DNA of 64,000 nucleotides. Source: Flavobacterium sp. 9. Its GTDB lineage: Bacteria > Bacteroidota > Bacteroidia > Flavobacteriales > Flavobacteriaceae. The DNA is taken from assembly GCF_002754195.1 (NCBI RefSeq), contig NZ_PEEU01000001.1:186001-250000 (forward strand), in the 5' to 3' direction. Shown here one piece after another: positions 34,406-42,637 of the stretch. The position numbers were made by a program, and so were the translations under genes. Position 1 is the first letter of the stretch, and every line of letters starts with the position of its first letter. The notes below the pieces were generated by a model, which did no database searches, was not told where the DNA came from, and saw nothing but the letters and a program-made list of their open reading frames with translations.

Positions 34406-34862
34406 CGATTATCCCGTTAGCTTTTATTTTACACTCTCTTTTGCGGGTGTAGATGCGGCTTTCAAAGAGGTATCCGGAATTTCTAAAGAATTAAGCGTTG
34501 AAGAAATTGTTTGTGGAGGCGAAAATAGATTTAAATATCGCCTCCCAACGATTTCAAGCAGTCAAAACTTAGTACTAAAAAGAGCCATGGTGCCTGCAGG
34601 ATCTCAGTTGGTAAATTGGTGTGCCAACTGCATAGATCAGGGATTATCAAACCCAATCCAGCCAAAAAATGTGATCTTAAAATTGCTCAATGCCTCTGGT
34701 GTTGTATGTATGCAATGGACTTTTAATAATGCCTATCCGGTAAAATATGCCGTTTCTGATCTAAACTCTCAGGAAAGCAATATTGCTATTGAATCTATTG
34801 AACTTGCTTACACCTATTTTAATATTTCTAAGGACACAAAATTTGATAAACTTTTTACGTAA
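34392..34862 (+). CDS. Inner tube protein 2 / tube initiator (gp19-like)
   Basis: This 156-residue protein is paralogous to the upstream tube protein: YPVSFYFTLSFAGVDAAFKEVSG, LPTISSSQNLVLKRAMVP and VCMQWTFNNAYPVKYA. In eCIS particles a second tube type makes the first ring on the hub, and this diverged copy is the natural candidate. It overlaps the preceding gene by 14 bases. Confidence 0.88.
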   Translation: MAVSNDYPVSFYFTLSFAGVDAAFKEVSGISKELSVEEIVCGGENRFKYRLPTISSSQNLVLKRAMVPAGSQLVNWCANCIDQGLSNPIQPKNVILKLLNASGVVCMQWTFNNAYPVKYAVSDLNSQESNIAIESIELAYTYFNISKDTKFDKLFT

Positions 34863-34868
34863 ACAATT

Positions 34869-35039
34869 ATGCCAATCGAAATAAGAGAACTCATTATCAA
34901 AACAGAAATTGTAACTACAAATGCCAAAAATTCGGCTGTAGCCAAAGAAAGAGAACTATCAATTTTGAGAAAACAATTACTCGAAGAATGCAAAAGATTA
35001 ATCGCCGAGAAAAATCAGGAAAACAGCTATAAACGTTAA
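34869..35039 (+). CDS. DUF5908-like small eCIS protein
   Basis: This 56-residue gene lies 6 bases after the second tube gene. It starts MPIEIRELIIKTEIV, the usual DUF5908 opening, followed by a charged helix (KERELSILRKQLLEECKRL). The family is found regularly at this position of eCIS operons, but its role is unknown. It may be a hub or tube accessory. Confidence 0.75.
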   Translation: MPIEIRELIIKTEIVTTNAKNSAVAKERELSILRKQLLEECKRLIAEKNQENSYKR

Positions 35040-35240
35040 AGCCACAGATTAAAGGATTAAAAAAGATTAAAAAAAAATCTGCTCGATCTGCAAAATCTGC
35101 GAGAGAACTTTTATCAAAAAAAAAAATCAGTTTTTATCCGCGTTTTCGCGATAGCGAATCCGTATAATCCGCGTGATCATAACTTCAAAAGTATAATTTA
35201 TATTCTCAAAAAACTCTTTTAGAATTAAAATAACAAACCA
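35040..35240. other. Intra-operon gap with repeats
   Basis: The gap contains the phrases ccacagattaaaggatt, gatctgcaaaatctgcgagaga and gttttcgcgatagcgaatccgt, which recur in the 19776-20131 and 49068-49677 gaps. No ORF is visible. The following gene has its own start at 35241. Confidence 0.5.
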
Positions 35241-35915
35241 ATGGCAAGTTTAGAATTAATGAAAATAACGGGATATACCGACGAGGAATTTCAGAATAAA
35301 TTCTCCGGAAATCCCTATTCTTTCATGATTAATCCTGATAATATCAAAATACAAAAAAGCATAGAATACAACGAGCAGCAAGCTCCGGCAACAAGCTCGG
35401 CATCGCAAAAGTACAAAAGTACGCCAAGCGACAAATTAAGTTTTGAAATGGTGATAGACTGTACCGGTATCGTAGATGCAAAACGTATCGATATGTCTAA
35501 AGAAATAACAGCTTTAGAAACGATTATTTATACCTATAACGGTAAAATACATCGTCCTAATTTTGTAAAAGTACAATGGGGTAAGAATATTACATTCAAC
35601 GGAGTTCTCGATTCTATCGACATCTCCTACACCCTTTTTAAACCAGACGGAAGTCCACTGAGAGCCAAATTATCCTTGTCTTTTAGCCGCTATATTTCTC
35701 CAAAAACGGTAACCAGAACTGATGCTCCGGAATCTCCGGATCTTACTCATATCGTGACCGTTTCTGAGGGAATGTCCCTGCCGCAATTGTGTCAGAAAGT
35801 ATGGAATGATGATTCCTATTATATACAAGTTGCGCAATATAATAAACTCAACAAATTCAGAAACCTGAATGGTATCGACAAACTAATATTTCCACCTATA
35901 AATCCTTCTAATTAA
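35241..35915 (+). CDS. eCIS hub protein with LysM-like domain (Pvc7/Afp7-like)
   Basis: The 224-residue protein has an N-terminal contractile-injection tube-protein domain (FSGNPYSFMINPDNIKI, SFEMVIDCTGI) and a C-terminal LysM-like segment (HIVTVSEGMSLPQLCQKVW, then LNGIDKLIFPP). Such proteins join the spike or hub to the inner tube. Its stop overlaps the spike gene start by one base (TAATG). The LysM part could touch peptidoglycan but is usually structural in this family. Confidence 0.88.
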   Translation: MASLELMKITGYTDEEFQNKFSGNPYSFMINPDNIKIQKSIEYNEQQAPATSSASQKYKSTPSDKLSFEMVIDCTGIVDAKRIDMSKEITALETIIYTYNGKIHRPNFVKVQWGKNITFNGVLDSIDISYTLFKPDGSPLRAKLSLSFSRYISPKTVTRTDAPESPDLTHIVTVSEGMSLPQLCQKVWNDDSYYIQVAQYNKLNKFRNLNGIDKLIFPPINPSN

Positions 35916-37714
35916 TGGGCGCTTCAACCGAAATAAAAAGTGGCGGAATTGCAACATTCACTGTCAAAGTTAGCGGTACGGTAATACCGGACGAACTAAG
36001 TGTGCTTTCTGTTCATATCGAAAAAAAAGTAAACCGAATTTCTTCTGCAAAAATTACAATTCTGGACGGAGAAGCCAATACAGGTAAATTTGATGCCAGC
36101 TCATCTGCAATCTTTGCACCCGGCGCTCAAATTAGTATAGAAGCTGGTTATGATAACAATAATGTTGTTGTTTTCTCCGGTTTAATTACGAGTCAAACCA
36201 TCCGAATTGATAATTTAGTAGGATCAGCATTAGAAGTTGAATGTCGCGATAATGCCATAAAAATGATCGTAGGTCGAAAAAGCCTTACGTATTCCAAACA
36301 AAAAGACAGCGCAATTATATCCTCCATTATAGGGAACTATTCCGGATTAAGCTCAGATATTACGGCAACAACCACAACCTGGCCGGAACAAGTGCAATTT
36401 TATGTTACTGATTGGGATTATATTTTGGCTCTAGCCGAAGCAAATGGCCTAATCGTAACCACCTTAAACGGAAAAATTTCTGCATTTCCTCCAGACAAAA
36501 ACACATCATCAGTACTTTCTGTAACTTATGGTGATAGTCTGTTAGAGTTTAATGCCAAATTAAATGCCGTTACGCAATTAGGAAGCGCAACCGCAAACAG
36601 TTGGGATTTTAAAACTCAAGCAGTAGTAAATGGTACTGCTTCAGCAAATGTTGCCGGATCAGGAAATTTAACCACAAAAAAACTATCCGAAGTTATTGGA
36701 CTTGAAACCTATCAATTACAAACTTCGGCACCTATAGAATCTGCCGATTTAACCAATTGGTCGAAAGCACAAATCATTAAAAGTGAATATTCTAAAATAA
36801 TGGGTGAAGCCAAATTTCAAGGCACCAATTTAGTCGATCCCGGAAAATATATGACCTTCGCCGGTCTTGGAGATCGTTTTAATGGAGATTACCTTATTGG
36901 AGGCGTTGTACATGATTTATCGGTAGGAAACTGGGTTACAGAAGTTACACTTGGACTATCACCATTTTGGTTTACCGAAGAACCGGATGTTATGGCGCCG
37001 CCCGCTTCAGGACTTGTTCCCGGAGCAAAAGGTCTCTTTAACGCAACCGTAAAAAAGATGTACGAAGATCCCGATTCTCAATACCGAATCTTAGTCGATG
37101 TTCCCTTATTAGATCCAAAAGGTGAAGGAATCTGGGCGCGAATGACCAATTTTTATTCGACAAGCGGAGCCGGAGCTTTTTTCATGCCCGAAGTTGGAGA
37201 CGAAGTTATTCTGGGTTTCATAAACGAAGATCCGCGTTATCCAATAATCCTGGGAAGCGTTTATAGCAGTACAACCATAAAACCCTTTGCAGGATTAGAT
37301 CCAAATGAAAAAAACACAATAAAAGCCATAGTTTCAAAATCAGGAATCTCAGTGCAATTTGACGACGAAAAAAAAATATGGACCGTAGCAACGCCCAATA
37401 AAAATACCATCATAATCAGTGATGAAGACAAGAAAATCACGATTAAGGATGAAAATGAAAATAGCATCGTAATGTCAAGCGACGGCATCGATATTTCAAG
37501 CCAAAAAAACATCAATATCTCAGCCAATCAAAATGTTACCATCAAAGGAAATCAAGGCGTTAACATACAAGCAAGTGGCGGAGATGTCGCAATAAAAGGT
37601 CTGAACATCAAAGAAAACGCAGACATGCAATACAGCGCTCAAGGCGGACAAATGGCACAAGTTTCCGGAGGAATGCAGTTGACGCTGAAGGGTGCGATGG
37701 TAATGATAAATTGA
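35915..37714 (+). CDS. VgrG-like spike / hub protein (Pvc8/Afp8-like)
   Basis: The protein has 599 residues. The gp27-like hub part (LSVLSVHIEKKVNRISSAKI, FSGLITSQTIRID) is followed by an OB-fold gp5-like part (LFNATVKKMYEDPDSQYRILV, IWARMTNFYST, GAFFMPEVGDEVILGFINEDP). It ends in a triple-beta-helix needle of short valine/isoleucine repeats (DISSQKNINISANQNVTIKGN). It forms the central spike that the PAAR protein caps. The PAAR gene follows after a 387-base repeat-rich gap. Confidence 0.93.
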   Translation: MGASTEIKSGGIATFTVKVSGTVIPDELSVLSVHIEKKVNRISSAKITILDGEANTGKFDASSSAIFAPGAQISIEAGYDNNNVVVFSGLITSQTIRIDNLVGSALEVECRDNAIKMIVGRKSLTYSKQKDSAIISSIIGNYSGLSSDITATTTTWPEQVQFYVTDWDYILALAEANGLIVTTLNGKISAFPPDKNTSSVLSVTYGDSLLEFNAKLNAVTQLGSATANSWDFKTQAVVNGTASANVAGSGNLTTKKLSEVIGLETYQLQTSAPIESADLTNWSKAQIIKSEYSKIMGEAKFQGTNLVDPGKYMTFAGLGDRFNGDYLIGGVVHDLSVGNWVTEVTLGLSPFWFTEEPDVMAPPASGLVPGAKGLFNATVKKMYEDPDSQYRILVDVPLLDPKGEGIWARMTNFYSTSGAGAFFMPEVGDEVILGFINEDPRYPIILGSVYSSTTIKPFAGLDPNEKNTIKAIVSKSGISVQFDDEKKIWTVATPNKNTIIISDEDKKITIKDENENSIVMSSDGIDISSQKNINISANQNVTIKGNQGVNIQASGGDVAIKGLNIKENADMQYSAQGGQMAQVSGGMQLTLKGAMVMIN

Positions 37715-38101
37715 TGTGAGAAAATAGATTATAGAAGCAAGAAAATAGATGCTAGATGTGATTATCAAGCTTTGTCAAAGTTTTGAACTTTGACAAAGCT
37801 GTTGAAGTAGATTGTAGACAATAGTTTATAAACAATAGTCTATACAGCAGTAATCGCATTTTTTGTCATCCTGAGCGAAGTCGAAGGCGCAAGTAGCTCG
37901 ACAAAGATTGGTGATTATAGCAACGGAGTTTCTTGCGGAGATCTCTCGTTCCTCGGGATGACAAGATTGAGAGACTTGTAGGGACATAATTTTTTGACAT
38001 AACAACAAAATGAATCAACAAAAAACGATTAAACGACAAAACAATTAACCGATTAAACAACAACCAACAATTAATAATTAACAACTAACAATTAAAAAAA
38101 T
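37715..38101. other. Intra-operon gap between spike and PAAR genes
   Basis: No gene is seen. It holds agcaagaaaatagat-like phrases, a palindromic element at 37862-37973, and an AT-rich run of aacaattaa motifs just before the PAAR start. Repeat insertion seems to have split what was once a tighter operon. Confidence 0.6.
37862..37973. repeat. TGTCATTTCGA-type palindromic element, copy 3
   Basis: The left arm tttgtcatcctgagcgaag and the right arm ctcgttcctcgggatgacaag pair imperfectly around gtagctcgacaaagattgg. The left arm belongs to the cctgagcgaagtcgaag subtype, as in 55616-55688. Confidence 0.75.
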
Positions 38102-38401
38102 ATGCCTCCAGCAGCAAGACTTACAGATTTTCACCAATGCCCGATGATTACACCGGGAGTGCCACCAATACCGCATGTTGGCGGACCAATTGTTGGTCCG
38201 GGTGCGCCAACTGTTTTAATAGTAGGATTACCGGCAGCCAGAGTTGGCGATATGCTGGTTTGTGTAGGACCGCCGGATTCTATTATAAAAGGATCAGCGA
38301 CGGTTATGATATGCGGTATGCCAGCCGCCAGAATAGGAGATTCAACCGCTCATGGAGGATCAATTGTCCTTGGAGCATTTAATGTAATGATAGGTGGATA
38401 A
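38102..38401 (+). CDS. PAAR-domain spike tip
   Basis: This 99-residue protein is a single PAAR domain: MPPAARLTDFHQCPM, PHVGGPIVGPGAPTVLI, GLPAARVGDMLVCVG and GMPAARIGDSTAHGG. The His and Cys residues that bind zinc in PAAR proteins are present. It sits at the point of the spike. No toxin extension is attached, so cargo must use other routes. The next gene starts at an internal GTG eight bases before the stop. Confidence 0.93.
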   Translation: MPPAARLTDFHQCPMITPGVPPIPHVGGPIVGPGAPTVLIVGLPAARVGDMLVCVGPPDSIIKGSATVMICGMPAARIGDSTAHGGSIVLGAFNVMIGG

Positions 38402-38831
38402 TAATACAGAACATAAAAACACGGCTTTTTTGGGTTCAGGATGGGCATTTCCTGTGTCTTTCTCTGTAGATAATCATCAGCTGAGTTTATCTGCTAATGA
38501 AACCAATATCAACGAATCTATCAATGTGATTCTAAATACCCGCAAAGGCGAGCGTACTCTCGAAGCCGAATTTGGCTCTGGAATACATCAATTTATGTTT
38601 AGAAAAATTGATAATACGCTTAAAGGCGAAATTATAGAAACCATCAAATATGCCTTATTACGCTACGAACCGCGAATAGTGGTACAAGACGTAACAGTTG
38701 CCGCAACAGATGTATTAAACGGAAAAATAGAAGTATTAATTACTTATATGTATTCAAAAACCAATACAAGACACAATTATGTGTTCCCATTTTATTTAAA
38801 AGAAGGAACAAACCTAGATCGTAAAAAATGA
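38394..38831 (+). CDS. gp25-like baseplate wedge protein
   Basis: This 145-residue protein starts at a GTG (38394) that overlaps the PAAR gene by 8 bases. The gp25/GPW lysozyme-like baseplate fold is evident: GWAFPVSFSVD, INESINVILNTRKGERTLEAEFG, then the EFGSGIHQFMF motif and RYEPRIVVQDV. It links the baseplate wedge to the sheath. It overlaps the next gene by four bases (ATGA). Confidence 0.92.
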   Translation: MDNNTEHKNTAFLGSGWAFPVSFSVDNHQLSLSANETNINESINVILNTRKGERTLEAEFGSGIHQFMFRKIDNTLKGEIIETIKYALLRYEPRIVVQDVTVAATDVLNGKIEVLITYMYSKTNTRHNYVFPFYLKEGTNLDRKK

Positions 38832-41800
38832 TTTTAATTGATCAAAATAGCGCCATAAATTCACTCAACGAAGCACTCGTTCCAAATCCGTATTTGATAG
38901 ACGGAAGAACGGAGCAAGACTGGTTGTGCTTTTTGACGGAGTTTAGCAAACTGATCAATTTCTATAATGACAGTAATACAATTGAAGGAAACTGGAGTCC
39001 ATTTTTGCTAAAAGATCCTGTTTTTTTAATGGCATCAATTTCAAAAACAAACTACAAAAGTCTCTACTCCGACTATAAAAATGGCTGTAACGAAATTCAA
39101 AGATTAGTTAAAAACGAAAACGGTGGAAATCCGCATTCAAAAGCGCTAAACAACTTGTTTGATCGTCTTACGGCGATTTATAAAATCATAGAACGCTGGA
39201 CGCATTATATGCTTAGTAATAACGAAATATACGATCTCAAAACTTATATTTTGCAAGAAGTAAAAACGAGATTAAGTATTGATTTTTGGGCGATTCAATC
39301 CTTTAGAGAATACTTGTACAGATTGTCTGTCGATGGTTTATTTATTGTTCCGGCTCCTCTGAGAGAATTTACTTCTTTTGATAAAAATATCTGGTATATC
39401 AATAAAGACAAGACGCCTTTCTGGCAAGTTTTTGGCTTTGATACAGAGCAAACTATTTCTCAGGAAAAGGCGACAATCACCTCTTTTAGTTTGGATATTC
39501 TAACAAAAATTGGCGATAAATTGTTTCAGTTTTTAGAAACGATAATTCATCATGCTTCAAAAGAATTTAAGAAATTAAACCTTAAAAAAGGGCAATTTCC
39601 GGATACCACGCTCCTACGCTCTTTTGTAAATATTTTGAAAGTTCAGCAAGATCAATTGAATGGTCTTTCTGAGAAACATCTTGATTTTTATTATAAAGAT
39701 ATTTTAAAACAAACCAAATTACCAGCTATTGCTGATCATGCTTTTTTATGTGCAACACTGGCAAAACCAACGCAGGCTTTTACTTTACCCGCAGGAACTT
39801 TGTTCAACGCAGGAGTTGACGCACAAAAAAATCCGATTTTGTTTGCTTCTCAAAAAAATGTAAATCTAAATCCTGCAACGATTACAAGCGTACATACGCT
39901 TGCTTATCAGGCAAAAAACACTCCGTCTTATAATTTGCAATCTATTGCAAAACCAACAGCTATTCAATTAGATCCCGAAAATAAAGTAATCAGTTGGGAT
40001 ACTTTTGGTTCCAGTAATCCTGTTATAGATCCTGTAGCAAATCCTACTTTAACAGGCATTGCGTTTGCTTCGCCAATGTTGTTATTGCGCGAAGGAATAA
40101 GAACCGTAACGTTAACGCTCGAATTTGATAATTCAATAGATTTATCATTATTGCAAGGAGCCAGTTATTTTTTGAGCACTCAAAAAGAGTGGTTAAAACT
40201 GAGTTTACTTCCTGCAAATTTTACACAAACTACTTCCAGCAATTGTGTGATCATATTTGAGCTAGATTCAACAATAGTTGCGATCGAACCTTTCCTGATT
40301 AATCCGGACGGATTAAAAAGTGATTGGCCAATGATGAAAATCTTATTTCAGGACATTCCAAGTTCCTATATGACACCGAAAATTACTTCGATAACTATTG
40401 CATTAAAAGTAAAAGGTGTTAAAACATTTCAATTGTATAATGATTTTGGGGAGCTCGATACAAAAAATCCCTACACTCCATTTGGACCAATTCCGTTGGT
40501 AAATGCCAATTTTATTATCGGAAATAATGAAATTTTCAGTAAACCGCTGGACAGTCTTATCGTAGAAATAGATTGGGACAAAAGACCTGCCAATTTTGCA
40601 ACATATTACCAGCAATACAATGAATATTTGAATCCGCCAAAAATAGAGCAAAATAGAGGTTTTATGGGAACGTTTAGAAATATATTCTCAGTAAACGACG
40701 ATGCTCCAAAAGCTACACCCATAACTTTGTTTGCAAATACCAGTTTTACTGCCGACCTTAATATTATGCAGGACAAATCATGGAAAGGTCTCAAAATGAC
40801 AAAAATTCAAAGTAGCGATGTTGATAAAGTTTTTGTTCCGGTTGATGTTACTCCCCAAGCTGTTTGCTTATTCGATGATGCACCTGTAGATACTATACCT
40901 GCAGATCCTAAAAATCCTATTGTTATTCCATCTTTTCTTAATACATCAAGCAGTTATTATGTGTATTCTAAACCGATTCCAAAATCAAATGCAGATACAA
41001 ATACAACTGCAAGTACAACACAAAATGATACTAAAACCTGGCAACCAGACCCAACTATTCAAAAAGAGGCTTTAAAATTTACAGAAGAAAGTTCGTCGGG
41101 ATTTATAAAAATGACATTATCCAACCCAATTTACGGTTTTGGATCTGAATTATATGCAAATGTTGTTTCTAGTATTGCACTAAAAAATGGCAATAAACTT
41201 TCTATAGCAAAAGACACAGAAGTAAAAAATTTTCTGCCTTCTGCCAATGTTCCGTTTGCGCCAAAAGTACAAGCATTATCAGCAATTTATACCGCAAGTG
41301 TAACCTACAAACTTGACGGAACCGAAGGAGATTATCCGTTGCAATACTTTATTTATGCTCCATTTTTAAACCATATCGTATTTGATAGTACAACAGTTAA
41401 TCAAACCAATAATAATAATAATAATAATAATAATAAGGTATTCAACACCTCAATAATGGGTAAATCTTCCAGCGATCTTGAAGACGGTTTTCCGCTTTAT
41501 CCAACTTGCGATTATGATGGAAATTTATTCATTGAACTTGATAATCTGATTTCCAACAGCACTTTAAATCTCTATTTTGAACTCGCCAGAAACTCCACTG
41601 CACTTACGACTTACAATCATATTCAATGTTATTATTTAAGTGATTCAGGTTGGAAAACAGTTGAACCAATATCTGATGGAACCAACGATTTTAGATGTTC
41701 CGGAATTATAGAAATTCCAATTCCTGAAGATTGCAATAATAACCAAACGATCATGCCCGGAACCAATAATTGGATTTCTATTGTGGCAAATGGCAATATT

Positions 41801-42637
41801 GATTCGTTTTCTAAAACCATTTTTATGCAAACCAATGGTTTTAGTGTACAAAGAACCGGAACTACGTTTTTGACCGATACACAAAGTCCACAAATTGATG
41901 CAAATGTAATCACAAAACCAGAAATCAAGATTCCGGAAATAGGCACAATAATTCAGCCTTTTGCTTCTTTTGGAGGAAAAGCAGCCGAAGATAAAACCGA
42001 TAGAAATAAAAGAGTCAGCAATACAATCAAAACCAAAAACCGAGCAAGCACGCCGGCAGATTATTATACTTTGATTGCCGAGAAATTTGATACCGTTTAT
42101 TATTCAAAAGTCGTAACCAAGAAAAAAGACAATAGCACAAATGTTTATTTGGTAAAAAAAGTAGCATCTGATAATGATTCAAGTGCGTTTATTCCTTTGG
42201 TTACAAATTCTCTTGAAATTGAAATACTAAAATTTTTAAAAGCCAATTCATCGCCATTTACAAACTTGAAAGTCTCCAATTTTAATCTCGAATATGTTTG
42301 CGTTAATGCCACATTTTCAATTAAAAGCGGTTACCAAAAAAATCCTATGAGTAATGCTGTAAATCTGGCGCTGAAAGAATATTTATCGCCATGGATTTCC
42401 AATTGTCCTTCTCAGATCGAAATTGGACAACCACTTATAAATGCCAAAGTGAGCACTTTTATTCAAAATATTGAAGGAATTGCAGCAGTAGAAAGCGTGA
42501 CATTTTCGACCTATTATATCAACTCAAAAACAGGACAACTAATCCCATTAAAGACAAAAAAAAGGACTTTAATGCCTTATGGACCAACTACACTTTTAGT
42601 TTCGGCACCAAATCATAATTTTATTTTTCAGGTATAA
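38828..42637 (+). CDS. Large baseplate protein (gp6/baseplate-J-like)
   Basis: The 1269-residue protein holds a long N-terminal alpha-helical region, a middle beta region (LCATLAKPTQAFTLPAGTLFN) and a C-terminal baseplate-J-like section (NRASTPADYYTLIAEKFDTV, ISNCPSQIEIGQPLINAKVSTFI). In eCIS operons the long baseplate protein after gp25 forms the wedge with the next gene product. An in-frame run of nine AAT codons (nine Asn) at 41408-41434 marks a variable linker. The next gene begins directly after the stop (TAAATG). Confidence 0.85.
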   Translation: MILIDQNSAINSLNEALVPNPYLIDGRTEQDWLCFLTEFSKLINFYNDSNTIEGNWSPFLLKDPVFLMASISKTNYKSLYSDYKNGCNEIQRLVKNENGGNPHSKALNNLFDRLTAIYKIIERWTHYMLSNNEIYDLKTYILQEVKTRLSIDFWAIQSFREYLYRLSVDGLFIVPAPLREFTSFDKNIWYINKDKTPFWQVFGFDTEQTISQEKATITSFSLDILTKIGDKLFQFLETIIHHASKEFKKLNLKKGQFPDTTLLRSFVNILKVQQDQLNGLSEKHLDFYYKDILKQTKLPAIADHAFLCATLAKPTQAFTLPAGTLFNAGVDAQKNPILFASQKNVNLNPATITSVHTLAYQAKNTPSYNLQSIAKPTAIQLDPENKVISWDTFGSSNPVIDPVANPTLTGIAFASPMLLLREGIRTVTLTLEFDNSIDLSLLQGASYFLSTQKEWLKLSLLPANFTQTTSSNCVIIFELDSTIVAIEPFLINPDGLKSDWPMMKILFQDIPSSYMTPKITSITIALKVKGVKTFQLYNDFGELDTKNPYTPFGPIPLVNANFIIGNNEIFSKPLDSLIVEIDWDKRPANFATYYQQYNEYLNPPKIEQNRGFMGTFRNIFSVNDDAPKATPITLFANTSFTADLNIMQDKSWKGLKMTKIQSSDVDKVFVPVDVTPQAVCLFDDAPVDTIPADPKNPIVIPSFLNTSSSYYVYSKPIPKSNADTNTTASTTQNDTKTWQPDPTIQKEALKFTEESSSGFIKMTLSNPIYGFGSELYANVVSSIALKNGNKLSIAKDTEVKNFLPSANVPFAPKVQALSAIYTASVTYKLDGTEGDYPLQYFIYAPFLNHIVFDSTTVNQTNNNNNNNNNKVFNTSIMGKSSSDLEDGFPLYPTCDYDGNLFIELDNLISNSTLNLYFELARNSTALTTYNHIQCYYLSDSGWKTVEPISDGTNDFRCSGIIEIPIPEDCNNNQTIMPGTNNWISIVANGNIDSFSKTIFMQTNGFSVQRTGTTFLTDTQSPQIDANVITKPEIKIPEIGTIIQPFASFGGKAAEDKTDRNKRVSNTIKTKNRASTPADYYTLIAEKFDTVYYSKVVTKKKDNSTNVYLVKKVASDNDSSAFIPLVTNSLEIEILKFLKANSSPFTNLKVSNFNLEYVCVNATFSIKSGYQKNPMSNAVNLALKEYLSPWISNCPSQIEIGQPLINAKVSTFIQNIEGIAAVESVTFSTYYINSKTGQLIPLKTKKRTLMPYGPTTLLVSAPNHNFIFQV
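41408..41434 (+). repeat. In-frame AAT microsatellite in the baseplate gene
   Basis: Nine AAT codons encode a nine-Asn run preceded by VNQT. Because the unit is three bases, changes in copy number alter linker length without a frameshift. Confidence 0.85.

Noticed and set aside
37826..38084. Small minus-strand ORFs in the spike-PAAR gap
   Set aside because: They are read through palindromic repeat DNA and show no protein-like features.
35241..38401. Type VI secretion system because of VgrG-like and PAAR genes
   Set aside because: No TssJ/L/M membrane complex, no ClpV-like disaggregase and no TssB/C pair; sheath and tube are of the eCIS type.
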